Shown in pieces: positions 25,584 to 35,584 of a stretch of DNA of 64,000 bases (position 1 is its first letter; each line of letters starts with the position of its first letter). Under the pieces are notes generated by a model. It was given only the letters and a program-made list of their open reading frames with translations, searched no databases and was not told the origin of the DNA. The DNA is from an uncultured Eubacterium sp. (GTDB lineage: Bacteria; Bacillota; Clostridia; Lachnospirales; Lachnospiraceae): NCBI GenBank assembly GCA_910583555.1, contig CAJTXO010000017.1, positions 23,993-87,992 of the forward strand, read 5' to 3'. The position numbers and the translations under genes are program-made.

Positions 25584-27407
25584 ATGTGTGGAATTATTGG
25601 TTACGTTGGATTTCTCGATGCGAAAAAAACACTGATCGACGGGCTGCAGACGCTTGAGTACCGCGGATATGACAGCGCCGGCATCTCGTTTTTTACCGAT
25701 GACGGCATTCAGACGTTAAAAACGATTGGAAAAGTTTCGGCCCTCCGCGGCCTCGTTCAGGCGAACGGAAATGACGCCCCGTCCACATGCGGCATCGGAC
25801 ACACCCGCTGGGCGACGCACGGCGGTGTCTCCACGAGGAACTCGCACCCGCACACAGCGGGAAAAGTAACTCTGATCCATAACGGAATCATCGAAAATTA
25901 TCAGGAACTTCAGAAGGAATTGGAAGAAAAAGGGAAAAAGCCGGTTTCCCAGACCGATTCGGAAATTGCCGCCATGGTGATCGACGACTGCTACCGGGGA
26001 AACCCGGAAGAAGCAATCCGCCTCGCCGCGGATAAATTGACAGGGTCCTACGGCTTCTGTATTATGTTCGAAGACATTCCCGAAACGATCTTTGCCCTCC
26101 GCAGCGGCAGCCCGCTGGTCGCCGCCCATACGAAAAACGGCTCGATCATCGCTTCCGATATGGTTGCCCTCGTCAATCATACCAATCACTACTTTGTGCT
26201 CAAAGAAAAACATATCGCCATCATCTCCAAAGACGAGATCATCGTAAAAGATGAGTTCGGCGACATATACGGCCCCACGATCCACCATATCAGCTGGGAT
26301 GTGGGCGCTGCCAAAAAAGGTGGCTACGACCATTTCATGATGAAAGAGATCCACGAGCAGCCGGACGCCCTGAGAAATACCATCACGCCGAGATTCGTAG
26401 GCGGAATGCCGGATTTTTCCGCCGATCAGGTGTCCGATGAGCTATTCGAGAACGTCAACCGCGTCGTGATCACCGCGTGCGGCTCCGCCATGCACGCCGG
26501 CCTGATCGGGCGGAACATGATCGAACGGCTGGCTCGGATTCCGGTTTCCGTAGACATCGCTTCCGAATTCCGCTACCAGAACCCCATCATTGACAAACAG
26601 ACGCTCGTTATCACGATCTCCCAGTCCGGTGAGACGGCCGATACGATCGCAGCTCTCAGGCTCGCCAAATCAAAGGGCTCGAAAACGCTCTCCGTCGTCA
26701 ATGTGAAAGGCTCCTCGGTTGCCAGGGAGAGTGACTATGTGCTCTACACCCATGCCGGCCCCGAAATATCGGTATGCAGTACAAAAGCCTATACGGTGCA
26801 GGTTGCGGTCATGTACCTGATCGCCTTCCGTCTGGCTTACGTTTCAGGACAGATTTCGGAAGAGGAAACGAAAACATACATGCAGCATCTCGTCGGCGTC
26901 GCCGAACAGGTGGAGGAAACGCTTGGCTTTGACAGCCAGGTCGAGAACATCGCGAAACGGATCGTCAACGCCGGCAGTATTTTCTTCATCGGCCGCGGTC
27001 TGGACCACGCCCTCTCCTGTGAGGGTTCGCTGAAGCTGAAAGAGATCAGTTACATCCACTCCGAGGCCTACGCCGCCGGAGAGTTAAAGCACGGCACGAT
27101 CTCCCTCATCACCGACAACGTTCCTGTCATCGCGCTTGCCACACAGCCGGATGTCTACGCAAAAGTGATCTCCAACGTGCAGGAAGTCCGTTCCCGCGGC
27201 GCAAAAATCATCCTCATTACCGACCGGAACGCGTCCGTGGATCCCAGCCTGTGCGACCATCAGATCGTCCTGCCGGAGACATCGCCGCTATTTACGCCGT
27301 TTGTCTCCGCCGTCGTTTTGCAGTATCTGGCTTACTATGTCTCCGTGGAAAAGGGACTAAACGTTGATCAGCCGCGAAATCTGGCGAAATCGGTAACGGT
27401 AGAATAA
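25584..27407 (+). CDS. glmS: Glutamine-fructose-6-phosphate aminotransferase (isomerizing)
   Basis: Makes glucosamine-6-phosphate for peptidoglycan. It has 607 residues. The N-terminal Cys after Met (MCGIIGYVG) is the glutaminase nucleophile, with TRWATHG and the Gln-site residues following. Two SIS domains begin at ~285 (ACGSAMHAG; ISQSGETADT) and ~455 (GRGLDHALSCEGSLKLKEISYIHSEAYAAGELKHG). It ends DQPRNLAKSVTVE, the usual C-terminus. GGAGG lies six bases before the ATG. It is monocistronic with its own promoter and a strong terminator. Confidence 0.97.
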   Translation: MCGIIGYVGFLDAKKTLIDGLQTLEYRGYDSAGISFFTDDGIQTLKTIGKVSALRGLVQANGNDAPSTCGIGHTRWATHGGVSTRNSHPHTAGKVTLIHNGIIENYQELQKELEEKGKKPVSQTDSEIAAMVIDDCYRGNPEEAIRLAADKLTGSYGFCIMFEDIPETIFALRSGSPLVAAHTKNGSIIASDMVALVNHTNHYFVLKEKHIAIISKDEIIVKDEFGDIYGPTIHHISWDVGAAKKGGYDHFMMKEIHEQPDALRNTITPRFVGGMPDFSADQVSDELFENVNRVVITACGSAMHAGLIGRNMIERLARIPVSVDIASEFRYQNPIIDKQTLVITISQSGETADTIAALRLAKSKGSKTLSVVNVKGSSVARESDYVLYTHAGPEISVCSTKAYTVQVAVMYLIAFRLAYVSGQISEEETKTYMQHLVGVAEQVEETLGFDSQVENIAKRIVNAGSIFFIGRGLDHALSCEGSLKLKEISYIHSEAYAAGELKHGTISLITDNVPVIALATQPDVYAKVISNVQEVRSRGAKIILITDRNASVDPSLCDHQIVLPETSPLFTPFVSAVVLQYLAYYVSVEKGLNVDQPRNLAKSVTVE

Positions 27408-27430
27408 CGTGTACGCGATCAAAAATAAAA

Positions 27431-27461
27431 AAAGGCCCGCTTTTTTGAGCGGGTCTTTTTT
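27431..27461. terminator. Bidirectional terminator between glmS and the L,D-transpeptidase gene
   Basis: GGCCCGC (27434-27440) pairs with GCGGGTC (27449-27455), flanked by A-run and T-run, so it can serve both convergent genes. Confidence 0.9.
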
Positions 27462-27486
27462 ATTAGATCCATTTCATATACGATAA

Positions 27487-28854
27487 CTAATACACGATAA
27501 CCGGTGTTCCGACTTCCAGCTGCTCGTAAAGTTTTCCGGCAAACGATGGCGGAAGGTTGACACAACCGTGCGAACCGCCGGATTTGTAAATTTTACCGCC
27601 AAACTTATTGCGCCAGCTGGCATCGTGAAGTCCCTGACCGTCCCAGTTAAACGGCATCCAGTAATGAACAAAGGAACGGTATCCCTGCACCGCGATCGTC
27701 CCCAGATAACGGTCTCTCTGCTTGCCATAAAGCCGGTGTACCCCGACTGTCGTCTTCCGGTCCTTCGTCAGTTTTCCCGTCACACAGTCCGATTCCATTT
27801 TTAACTTGCCGTTTTTGTAGTACCATACGTGCTGCCGTTCGATGCTCACTTCGACGTACGTATCTCCCACATCATCATCACCATGCTGCACCGCCACATT
27901 CCGGTAGACCGGCTCCAGCGTTTTGCTCTTTTTCTGCTTCAGCAGCTTCCGCAGCTGCTTTGCCGTCTCGTCCTGGTTGATCCACCATCCCAGGATGCCG
28001 CCCTGTATTTCCACGGTACCGTCTTTTGTAGTCTTGAACTTTCTCGTTTTTCCGTATGTGTTATACTTTTTGCTTAAATCCTGAACGAACTTGTCAACCC
28101 ATTTCGTTTTTAACGTCAGCTTGATCTTTTTGTCATCATAGGTCAGATATTTTTTCAGTTTTTCCCAGTCGATCACTTCTTTTTCCTCGCCAAACTCGTA
28201 CTCGATCTTCATCTCGGAATAATCGTCGATCTCCTGCACCACCTTCACGATGTCTTCATTTTCCTTCGTGTATTTGGGCATGATATAATAATCTTCCAGT
28301 TTATAATCCAGCTTCAGTCCCGTACCGATCCCCTCGGTAATATCAGCGATCAGCCTGTCAAAGTCAACCTCGTCTCCAAAAATCTCGGGCACGAGCTCAA
28401 AATTTTCATTGATGTAAGCATCTTCCGACTTCGCCGTCGCCTGCGGAAGCGACCGCTCCAGTATCTCACGCAATTTCTCCTCATCCACGAGCGAACGGGC
28501 CGGCTTGACCTGATAATCTTTTTCGCTCCCGAACAGATACTCCTGAAATGTAGAACTTTTCTTACACTGTGTTACCTCATCTTTGGAAAATTCCCTCGTC
28601 ACAGCGGCAGAAATATCAATGTCCTGCCTCACGCCGTCTTTGGAAAACTCGACAGAAAATCCCTCTGACGCGTTCATTACGGCAATCGCTTCATCCACGG
28701 TCAGCGAACTGACATCGGTGTTACTGATAAATGTCTTCCGCCCAAACTGGTTGCCAAAATACTCTTTACTATTATAAAGGAATGCTCCTGCCACTCCGAG
28801 TAAAACGAAACATACTAAAATTCTGGCTACGACCAAAAGCCTCTTCTTCCACAT
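27487..28854 (-). CDS. Membrane-anchored L,D-transpeptidase (YkuD domain)
   Basis: About 455 residues from the ATG at 28852-28854; a GTG five codons upstream is possible. One N-terminal membrane segment (LLVVARILVCFVLLGVAGAFL) anchors it. Residues ~35-320 resemble the repeated putative peptidoglycan-binding domains that precede YkuD in clostridia. The C-terminal YkuD domain has YVEVSIERQHVWYYKNGKL and the catalytic SGGSHGCVNLPP, with the His and nucleophilic Cys. The usual Arg after Cys-Val/Ile is Asn. It should form 3-3 cross-links or attach proteins to peptidoglycan outside the membrane. Confidence 0.92.
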   Translation of the reverse strand: MWKKRLLVVARILVCFVLLGVAGAFLYNSKEYFGNQFGRKTFISNTDVSSLTVDEAIAVMNASEGFSVEFSKDGVRQDIDISAAVTREFSKDEVTQCKKSSTFQEYLFGSEKDYQVKPARSLVDEEKLREILERSLPQATAKSEDAYINENFELVPEIFGDEVDFDRLIADITEGIGTGLKLDYKLEDYYIMPKYTKENEDIVKVVQEIDDYSEMKIEYEFGEEKEVIDWEKLKKYLTYDDKKIKLTLKTKWVDKFVQDLSKKYNTYGKTRKFKTTKDGTVEIQGGILGWWINQDETAKQLRKLLKQKKSKTLEPVYRNVAVQHGDDDVGDTYVEVSIERQHVWYYKNGKLKMESDCVTGKLTKDRKTTVGVHRLYGKQRDRYLGTIAVQGYRSFVHYWMPFNWDGQGLHDASWRNKFGGKIYKSGGSHGCVNLPPSFAGKLYEQLEVGTPVIVY

Positions 28855-28962
28855 AATAAACTTATCCACCTTTCAACGTCCTATTTTGAAAGTATAACAT
28901 CTTCAAATAAATAATTCAATGCCAAATTTGTTTCAATTGTATTACATGTTTTTGTCACATTA

Positions 28963-28991
28963 TTGACAGTCAGAAATAAAATCACTATAAT
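28963..28991 (+). promoter_or_regulatory. holA promoter
   Basis: TTGACA (28963-28968), 17-bp spacer, TATAAT (28986-28991): a perfect sigma-A consensus ~45 bp before the start. Confidence 0.9.
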
Positions 28992-29036
28992 TATTATGAT
29001 GAAACAGAATTTATGGAGTAATGGAGGCTTTCAGCT

Positions 29037-30035
29037 TTGCAGACGATAGATGTTCAGATCAAAACCGGGGAACTGGCGCGGTTCCATCTGCTCTATGGCG
29101 AGGAACCATATATGGTGCGCTATTACAAAAACAAATTGAAAACAACCCTTTCCAGAGAGGGCGACGACATGAACGCCTCGTTCTTCGAGGGCGACTCCAT
29201 ACCTCTCGAAGAAGTCGCCTCACTCGGCCAGACACTCCCCTTTTTCGCGGAGCAGCGACTGATCTTAATGGAAAATACGGGACTGTTCCACTCGTCCAAC
29301 GACGCGGCGGACATGCTCGCAGGTTTCCCGGATTCTACTTATGTCGTATTCGTGGAAAAACGCGTGGACAAACGGAACCGGCTGTACAAATGGGTGCAGA
29401 AAAACGGCTGTGTCACAGAGTGCGCCCCGCAGTCGGAGAAGGATCTCGTGCCGTGGGCAGCCACCTATCTGAAACGGCACGGAAAATCATGTTCCCGCCG
29501 CACGTTGGAATACGGCCTGTCAAAAATCGGATTTCAAATGGACCGCATTATAACCGAGCTGGACAAACTGATCGGCTATACCGGGGAACGGACGGAAATC
29601 ACCGAAGCCGATGTGGACGCCATATGTTCCGGCCAGACTGTAGGAAAAATATTTGACATGATCGACGCCGTCATCGCCGGAAAAAATGAACTCGTATTCC
29701 GTCTCTACGGAGACCTGTTAGAGCTCAAGGAACCACCACCCGTAATCCTTCATCTGCTCGGGCGCCACATCAACATTCTGCTCCAGATCAAGGAGACCGG
29801 AACCGCGATGCCCGACCGCGATGTGGCAAAAAAAATCGGAGTCCCCTATTTTACGGTAAAGAAATATAAATCACAGGCCGCCCATTTTTCGAGGCGTCTC
29901 CTTCTCTCCCTGCTCGAACAGCGGGCGGACAGCGAAGAACGGTTTAAAACAGGGAGGCTGAGTGAAAAACTCGTAGCCGAACTATTTCTTTTGCAGGCAT
30001 TAAAAAAAGTACAAAAACTGAAAAAATCTCAATAA
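29037..30035 (+). CDS. holA: DNA polymerase III delta subunit
   Basis: The clamp-loader subunit that opens the beta clamp. It has 332 residues from a TTG at 29037, with GGAGG nine bases upstream. HolA family features are FHLLYGEEPYMVRYYKNKL, the domain I pattern ..LPFFAEQRLILMENTGLF, YVVFVEKRVDKRNRLYKWV, the helical core EITEADVDAICSG....IFDMIDAV, and the C-terminal ..RLSEKLVAELFLLQAL. It has its own consensus promoter and is probably cotranscribed with the tRNA-Ser gene 64 bp downstream. Confidence 0.93.
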   Translation: MQTIDVQIKTGELARFHLLYGEEPYMVRYYKNKLKTTLSREGDDMNASFFEGDSIPLEEVASLGQTLPFFAEQRLILMENTGLFHSSNDAADMLAGFPDSTYVVFVEKRVDKRNRLYKWVQKNGCVTECAPQSEKDLVPWAATYLKRHGKSCSRRTLEYGLSKIGFQMDRIITELDKLIGYTGERTEITEADVDAICSGQTVGKIFDMIDAVIAGKNELVFRLYGDLLELKEPPPVILHLLGRHINILLQIKETGTAMPDRDVAKKIGVPYFTVKKYKSQAAHFSRRLLLSLLEQRADSEERFKTGRLSEKLVAELFLLQALKKVQKLKKSQ

Positions 30036-30098
30036 GGGATTGACAAATCTGAAAAAAAATGGTACAAATATAGAGATGGTGTTTCACTGACACCATAC

Positions 30099-30184
30099 GG
30101 AGACGTATCGAAGTGGTCATAACGAGAACGACTCGAAATCGTTTTGCCTTCACGGGCACGTGGGTTCGAATCCCACCGTCTCCG
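30099..30184 (+). tRNA. tRNA-Ser (anticodon CGA)
   Basis: An 86-nt cloverleaf with acceptor GGAGACG (30099-30105) pairing with CGTCTCC (30177-30183) and discriminator G. The anticodon stem-loop is ACGACTCGAAATCGTT with anticodon CGA. A long variable arm (GCC..GGC) and T-loop GTGGGTTCGAATCCCAC follow. The long variable arm and G73 are class II serine features. CCA is not encoded. It decodes UCG. Confidence 0.95.
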
Positions 30185-30231
30185 CCTCAGCAGGCTAATA
30201 TTACTTCTTTGTTAGTCTACTAATGCCATGA

Positions 30232-30259
30232 GGGTGCGCGGGATGCGCACCCGTTTTTT
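30232..30259 (+). terminator. Terminator after tRNA-Ser, shared with comEC
   Basis: GGGTGCGC (30232-30239) pairs with GCGCACCC (30245-30252), followed by GTTTTTT. It borders the comEC stop at 30258. Confidence 0.9.
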
Positions 30260-32441
30260 ATTGCCGCAAATAACTGCTGATCTTCCCGCCATCCTCTGTC
30301 CACCTCAGAAAAACAGCTCCCTGTTCCATCGTATTCCAGATACTGGCCCCCTCCTGCTCCAACCTCTCGATCGTGACCGGCGACGGATGGCCATACCGGT
30401 TATCCCTCCCCGCTGAAATGACAGCGTGCCGCGGCGCCGCCTCGTGAAGAAATCCGGGCGAAGAAGACGTTTTGGAACCGTGGTGTCCCACTTTTAACAG
30501 ATCATACGGCCCTTTTGCGCGCTCCATTGTCTGCTCCCCTTCTTCCTCCAGATCGCCCACGGAAAGGATTCGGATGTTCCGATAGGCAATATCCAGTGTC
30601 AGTGAATAATCATTCTCACTCTTCCACTCATAGTCTGGAAACGGGTGGAGACACTTGAGCGATAGTTCCCCAAGACAAAAACGATCTCCCTTTTTCATTG
30701 TGTACACAGGCGTATTCCATTTGGAAAACAGCGACACGAGCGACTCATACCTCTCATCTTTTTTCTCGATTTCCGGCATGACGACGCCTACGACCTCGAT
30801 CCCCCATTTATCCTGATTTACCGCCAGTTCCTCCACCCCGTTCGTATGATCGGCGTCGCTGTGGCTCAAAAAAACACGATCGATCCGGGTCCGCCCGTAA
30901 TATTTTAGAAACTTCTGTATCGTATAGTTCCCGATTTCCTGCTCCGAGGAACTGCCGCCGTCGATGAGGATCGTCGTATCCCCATAAAACAAGCAGGCAC
31001 AATCCCCCTGTCCCACATCCAGCTGCGTGTACAAAAAACCCATACGCGGACGGAACGACAGACAGATAAGGAACAAAAGCGCCGCCCCCGCATAAAACCA
31101 CCGCCGCTCGTCCCATTTCAAATACAGGCATACCGCCGACACCAGAACGATATAATAGGCGATGATGCACCAGACCGGCGGCCGTCCAGTCACGATCCGG
31201 CTAAACGGAAGAGAGAGGATCACACGGCAGACAGACTCATAAAATTCTAGTATGTAATGGGCAAACGAGAGCAGAAACGCTCCGCCAGACGGCCAGAAAA
31301 ACGAGACGATACAGCCGGCGGCCCCGATCCCGACCAGAAGGGACAGAAATGGCAGCACGAGAACATTCGCCAGCACAGAGTAAGGGCATATTTCATAAAA
31401 AAACCAGAGCATGATTGGCGCCGTCACGGCAAAAACCGAAGCGCTGAAAAAGACTGACTGCCAAAGTTTCGATCTGCTGCTCTTTTCCATCACCGGCGCG
31501 AATAAGAGGATGCCGCCGACGGCCGTATACGAAAGAAGGAAACCGCACTGAAACAACTGGGCGGGCTCAAGTACGATCGTCACGATCCCGCTCAACGACA
31601 GCGCCGACAGCGGGTCATAACTCCTGCCAGCGTACCGCGCGAACAGCGAGCAGCTCATCATCAGGACGGCCCTGACCGCTGCCACCTGAAACCCGGTAAA
31701 CTGGGCGTACAAAAACAAAAACGCGATCGTGACAATGACTGCCCCTTTCATCGGCATGACATAACTTCTGAGGAAATAGAAGAGCCCGGCCGCCAATAGT
31801 GAAATGTGAAGGCCGGATATGACGAGCATATGCCCGATCCCCGTGCGCTGGTACATTTCCTTCTCTTCTTCCGGCAGATACGCCTTTTCCCCGAGGAGCA
31901 TCGCGCACAGCATACCGGCGTCATCCTCCCGCATCGCTGCAAACAAACGCTCCGTCGCCTGCTGCCGCAGCGTAAATAGCGCATTCCGGAACATGTTACA
32001 ACGGCGGTCCGTCACCGTTGCCGATTCCGCGAACATTTTTCCATCGATCCCGCGGCTCCGATAATAAAGGCGCTCATCAAATTCTCCCGGATTTCCCGCC
32101 CGCGTAAACACCGCATACGTTCCTCTGATATAAAGTTGGTTTCCCGGTCTGGAATCATCAAACAGATGCTGATTTTTGGAATGAAAGATTAAAATTTTCT
32201 CACATGGGATTCGTTCATTAGAATTTGTATTTTTAAGATGAACATCCGCCAATACCAAAACCCTGGCAGATGTTTTGACCTGAATCTCTTCCACCCTGCC
32301 GACGCACTCTGCCGGCTGCTGCATTAGCAATTCCTGCACAGGCGACTGCTGCCCTCCATCCCCCATCCAGTGATACCACACGCTGACAAATGCCAGCAGC
32401 GTCAAAAATATTAAAAATAATGGTCTGCGCCATACGTCCAC
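30258..32441 (-). CDS. comEC: ComEC/Rec2 DNA-uptake channel with C-terminal metallo-beta-lactamase domain
   Basis: Membrane channel that brings single-stranded transforming DNA into the cell. It has 727 residues from a GTG at 32439-32441, with GGAGG seven bases upstream. Order: N-terminal membrane segments and DUF4131-like soluble region (1-~190), the Competence domain (GIGHMLVISGLHISLLAAGLFY, then several membrane helices, ~200-470), and a metallo-beta-lactamase domain (LDVGQGDCACLF, IDGGSSS, LSHSDADHTNG, LKVGHHGSKTSSS). The histidine/aspartate metal set is complete. It follows gerM by 17 bp on the same strand; comEA lies 3 kb upstream. Confidence 0.94.
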   Translation of the reverse strand: MDVWRRPLFLIFLTLLAFVSVWYHWMGDGGQQSPVQELLMQQPAECVGRVEEIQVKTSARVLVLADVHLKNTNSNERIPCEKILIFHSKNQHLFDDSRPGNQLYIRGTYAVFTRAGNPGEFDERLYYRSRGIDGKMFAESATVTDRRCNMFRNALFTLRQQATERLFAAMREDDAGMLCAMLLGEKAYLPEEEKEMYQRTGIGHMLVISGLHISLLAAGLFYFLRSYVMPMKGAVIVTIAFLFLYAQFTGFQVAAVRAVLMMSCSLFARYAGRSYDPLSALSLSGIVTIVLEPAQLFQCGFLLSYTAVGGILLFAPVMEKSSRSKLWQSVFFSASVFAVTAPIMLWFFYEICPYSVLANVLVLPFLSLLVGIGAAGCIVSFFWPSGGAFLLSFAHYILEFYESVCRVILSLPFSRIVTGRPPVWCIIAYYIVLVSAVCLYLKWDERRWFYAGAALLFLICLSFRPRMGFLYTQLDVGQGDCACLFYGDTTILIDGGSSSEQEIGNYTIQKFLKYYGRTRIDRVFLSHSDADHTNGVEELAVNQDKWGIEVVGVVMPEIEKKDERYESLVSLFSKWNTPVYTMKKGDRFCLGELSLKCLHPFPDYEWKSENDYSLTLDIAYRNIRILSVGDLEEEGEQTMERAKGPYDLLKVGHHGSKTSSSPGFLHEAAPRHAVISAGRDNRYGHPSPVTIERLEQEGASIWNTMEQGAVFLRWTEDGGKISSYLRQ

Positions 32442-32458
32442 GCCGCCACCTCCCGTTC

Positions 32459-33376
32459 CTATCCCTTACTGCCGCCGCTCACCAGATCCAGATTTCTCTC
32501 AAACGGCACGTCAAAATGTTTCGTATCACCGTAATCCTGTCTCTGTTCGCCGTCTATCGTAAACTGCACCCGGTTCACATCCGGCAGTTCACAGAGCGTA
32601 TTGACGATGCTGTAAATGACGATCTCACTTTTTACCTGTGCCTGAACGTTCAAAAACTCCTTGCTGAAATCCACATAACAGATGTTGTCGCGGATTGACA
32701 GTGAATTTAATACCGTCCCGTCCGGAATCGTCTCCCGGACATCGGACGTATTGACTCCTTCGATCTTTTCCGGCCCAGCCAAAAGCTGTTCGATCAAAAG
32801 TGTGGCGAGCGGCACCGTCATATCATACGTCAGCCTTGCCGTCACTTCTTTCATGCCCGAGCCGGATACATCGGCAAAAAAAAGTGTGACATACTTGTCC
32901 TGTGTGTATCCGTCACCGCCGATCGAATCCAAAAAGGAGAGCTCGCTCATGACTCCGACCGGTTCCCCGTCGATTTCCAGTGAATTCTGCTCCACAAAAA
33001 ACTCGACATACTCGATACTTTCCACCTGGCAGAGCGTCTTGACGATCGCCGCCCGCTGCAGCACCTCATCAATCCCCTCCAAACTATAATAGGCGGAAGA
33101 AAAATAGATAAAAAGCTGTCTCTCCTTGATCTCAAATTCCCGCACATCCACGTTTTCATAATTCGACAGAAGTTCCGCCACAACCGCCACCGTGTCGTCA
33201 ATCTGTGCCGCCACATGATATTTCGTACTCTTGAGTCCTACGCCGTCATCCGCGATGCGGTACAGCCGGAACTCTCCTTTTTTATGATCGTAACTCTCCT
33301 TCCCGCAGCCGCCTGCCGCCAGACAGACGAAGAACAGGACGAACAGAAGCATCCACCGTTTTACCATATTTTTCAC
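32459..33376 (-). CDS. GerM-domain (spore germination/sporulation) lipoprotein
   Basis: About 305 residues from a GTG at 33374-33376 with GGAGG five bases upstream. An ATG three codons later and the ORF start at 33415 are alternatives. The lipoprotein signal is LFVLFFVCLAAGGC. Two GerMN-like repeats follow: ~35-165 (ELLSNYENVDVREFEIKERQ) and ~165-300 (TVPLATLLIEQLLAGPEKIEG, ETIPDGTVLNSLSIRDNICYVDFS), the second matching the GerM consensus best. GerM proteins act in septal cell-wall remodelling during sporulation and in germination. It follows the histidine kinase by ~50 bp and precedes comEC. Confidence 0.85.
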   Translation of the reverse strand: MKNMVKRWMLLFVLFFVCLAAGGCGKESYDHKKGEFRLYRIADDGVGLKSTKYHVAAQIDDTVAVVAELLSNYENVDVREFEIKERQLFIYFSSAYYSLEGIDEVLQRAAIVKTLCQVESIEYVEFFVEQNSLEIDGEPVGVMSELSFLDSIGGDGYTQDKYVTLFFADVSGSGMKEVTARLTYDMTVPLATLLIEQLLAGPEKIEGVNTSDVRETIPDGTVLNSLSIRDNICYVDFSKEFLNVQAQVKSEIVIYSIVNTLCELPDVNRVQFTIDGEQRQDYGDTKHFDVPFERNLDLVSGGSKG

Positions 33377-33425
33377 TTTTTCCTCCATACGCGCGGCATT
33401 TTTTGTCCCAATCATTCACCCCTGG

Positions 33426-34871
33426 CTACCCCGGCTGATAATTGAGAGGGATCCTGACCGCAAATGTCGTTCCCTGCTTTTCCACACTGTGGACCTTGAT
33501 CGAACCGCGGTGCAAAAGCACGGCGTTCCTCGTGATCGCGAGCCCCAGCCCATTTCCGCCGGTCTCCCTCGAGCGCGCCTTGTCCACCCGGTAAAACCGC
33601 TCAAAAATGTGATCCTGCAGCTCTTCGGGGATCCCGACCCCTGAATCCGATACACGGAGATAAAAGAACTTGTGATCGGCATTCAGCGACACCCTGACCC
33701 ACCCGTTATCAAAATTGTATTTTACGGCGTTTTCAATAATGTTGCGAAACGCCATGCCCAGCTTCACACTGTCGATCTGCGCCGAAACCGGCCGCACACT
33801 CTCAAACACGATCTCAATGTTCCGCTGCGAGGCGATCGGAGTGATGCCTTTTAATATGCCCTCGATAAATTCGTTGATATTGACCTCCTCGACCACCATC
33901 TGCACGGCGGACTTATCCATTTTCACAAGGGAGAGAAGATCGTTTACGATCTTATTCATGCGCTCAAGTTCCTGATTGATGTCTTCCATGAACTCCCGGT
34001 ACAATTCCACCGGGACGTCGTCCTGTGTCGTCAGCGATTCCGCCAGCACTTTGATCGACGTGATCGGCGTCTTCAACTCATGCGACACATTGGACACAAA
34101 TTCCTGTCTGGAATCTTCGAGGTTCTGCACCGCCGCCAGCATGGAATTGACCGCTTCTGAAATATTTTCCACCTCTAAATTGTCCGTGACTTCCATTTTT
34201 TCGCTGAAATCCCCGGACGCGATATGATCGATGGAATCCACGGCGCGGCGGAACGGCCGGACGAGCTTGCGCGAAAACATCCAGGCCATGACGATGATAA
34301 TGACAGACAAAAGCAGGATGACCGAAACCATCACGGTCTTTATATTGTCATACAGCGACAACAGCGTCTGGAACGAGCAGTTCATAACGACCACGCCGTG
34401 CACGGATTTCCGGTCCGTACTGATGATCGGAATGTAAATCTCCACGCTTCGCGCGTGCTGTTTGACCACTTTCGCCGTATCGCCCCGGAAACAGCGGACC
34501 ACCTCGGGAAGCACGACGATCTCCCCCTCTTCCAGTCCGTACGTATCCCGGATCACCCGCAGTTTCGAGTCCACGATCAGGATCCTGCCGTTTGCCACAT
34601 CCGAGGCGTGAGCAATCTCCTCATCGACCTCATTCCTGTCTTTTCCTGTAAAATAACCAGAACCGGCGATCCGGTTCGAAATAACATTTCCCCGGACCTG
34701 CAGTTCTGAAATCTGCTGTGAAATGTTCCTCGACTGGGCCAAATTTAAAAACACAAAAGAAAAAATGATAAGAGGAACGATACCGATCGCGATCAGCACA
34801 CCCATACTCTGGATGTGCAGGCTTTTGAATATATTGAGTTTATCTTTAAGCTTGGAAATAATAGCCAACAC
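33426..34871 (-). CDS. Membrane sensor histidine kinase (WalK/PhoR/ResE type)
   Basis: It has 481 residues. The GTG at 34869-34871 overlaps the response-regulator gene by 26 bp. Two membrane helices (~25-45 and ~180-205) flank an extracellular sensor domain. Then come a HAMP linker (SRKLVRPFRRAVDSIDHIASGDFSEKM), the HisKA box FVSNVSHELKTPITSIK with the phosphoacceptor His, and HATPase motifs FRNIIENAVKYN (N box), DSGVGIPEE (G1), FYRVDKARSRETGGNGLGLAI (F/G2). No PAS domain is evident. The signal is unknown; pairing with the OmpR-type regulator is shown by overlap. Confidence 0.93.
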   Translation of the reverse strand: MLAIISKLKDKLNIFKSLHIQSMGVLIAIGIVPLIIFSFVFLNLAQSRNISQQISELQVRGNVISNRIAGSGYFTGKDRNEVDEEIAHASDVANGRILIVDSKLRVIRDTYGLEEGEIVVLPEVVRCFRGDTAKVVKQHARSVEIYIPIISTDRKSVHGVVVMNCSFQTLLSLYDNIKTVMVSVILLLSVIIIVMAWMFSRKLVRPFRRAVDSIDHIASGDFSEKMEVTDNLEVENISEAVNSMLAAVQNLEDSRQEFVSNVSHELKTPITSIKVLAESLTTQDDVPVELYREFMEDINQELERMNKIVNDLLSLVKMDKSAVQMVVEEVNINEFIEGILKGITPIASQRNIEIVFESVRPVSAQIDSVKLGMAFRNIIENAVKYNFDNGWVRVSLNADHKFFYLRVSDSGVGIPEELQDHIFERFYRVDKARSRETGGNGLGLAITRNAVLLHRGSIKVHSVEKQGTTFAVRIPLNYQPG

Positions 34872-35541
34872 CCCATTTTGTATGTATATATTTGGGGTCG
34901 CTCGGAGTCGATTCGATTTTTTCCCTCAGACGCCGTACGTGTACATCCACTGTCCTCACGTCACCGAGGTATTCGTAACCCCACACATCGTTCAAAAGTT
35001 TCTCCCGGCTGTATACTTTGTTTGGATTGTTCATCAGGATCTCCAGCAGGTCAAACTCCTTCACCGTGAGATTCACTTCTTTTCCATCCAGATACACACG
35101 ACGCCCCTCAGAATCCACTTTCATCGCGCCGATCGTACGGATCGACGGATTTTCTGTCTCTTTCGCCTCTTTTCTCGCGCTCCTGCGCATGATGGCCTTG
35201 ATCCTCGCCTTCACTTCCAGGATATTGAACGGTTTCGTAATATAATCATCGGCCCCGTACTCCAAACCGAGTATTTTGTCCATATCGTCGCCTTTTGCCG
35301 TCAGCATGATGATCGGCACATCCGAGAATTCCCTGATCTGCTGGCACACCTCAAATCCTGTCAGTTTCGGAAGCATGACATCTAAGAGAATGACATCGTA
35401 GGAATGCGCGCCGGCCAGTTCCAGCGCCTCTTCCCCGTCATACGCACACGTTACTTCCATCCCATCCTGCTCCAAACTAAAACGTATTCCCTTTACGATC
35501 AGTTTCTCGTCATCCACGACCAATACTTTCCTTGCTGCCAT
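34846..35541 (-). CDS. OmpR/PhoB-family response regulator
   Basis: About 231 residues. The start taken is MAARKVLVVDDE (35539-35541) with AGGAAG about ten bases upstream; an ATG three codons earlier is possible. The receiver has the acidic DDE, phosphoacceptor Asp in VILLDVMLPK, T in MLTAK, and K in YITKPFN. The C-terminal winged helix reads VNLTVKEFDLLEILMNNPNKVYSREKLLNDVWGYEYLGDVRTVDVHVRRLREKI, close to the WalR/PhoP subgroup. It heads the regulator-kinase-gerM-comEC run on the minus strand. Confidence 0.95.
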   Translation of the reverse strand: MAARKVLVVDDEKLIVKGIRFSLEQDGMEVTCAYDGEEALELAGAHSYDVILLDVMLPKLTGFEVCQQIREFSDVPIIMLTAKGDDMDKILGLEYGADDYITKPFNILEVKARIKAIMRRSARKEAKETENPSIRTIGAMKVDSEGRRVYLDGKEVNLTVKEFDLLEILMNNPNKVYSREKLLNDVWGYEYLGDVRTVDVHVRRLREKIESTPSDPKYIHTKWGVGYYFQA

Positions 35542-35584
35542 CTTACCCATTCTTCCTTTCTTGGATCCGGAGATATTACACTTT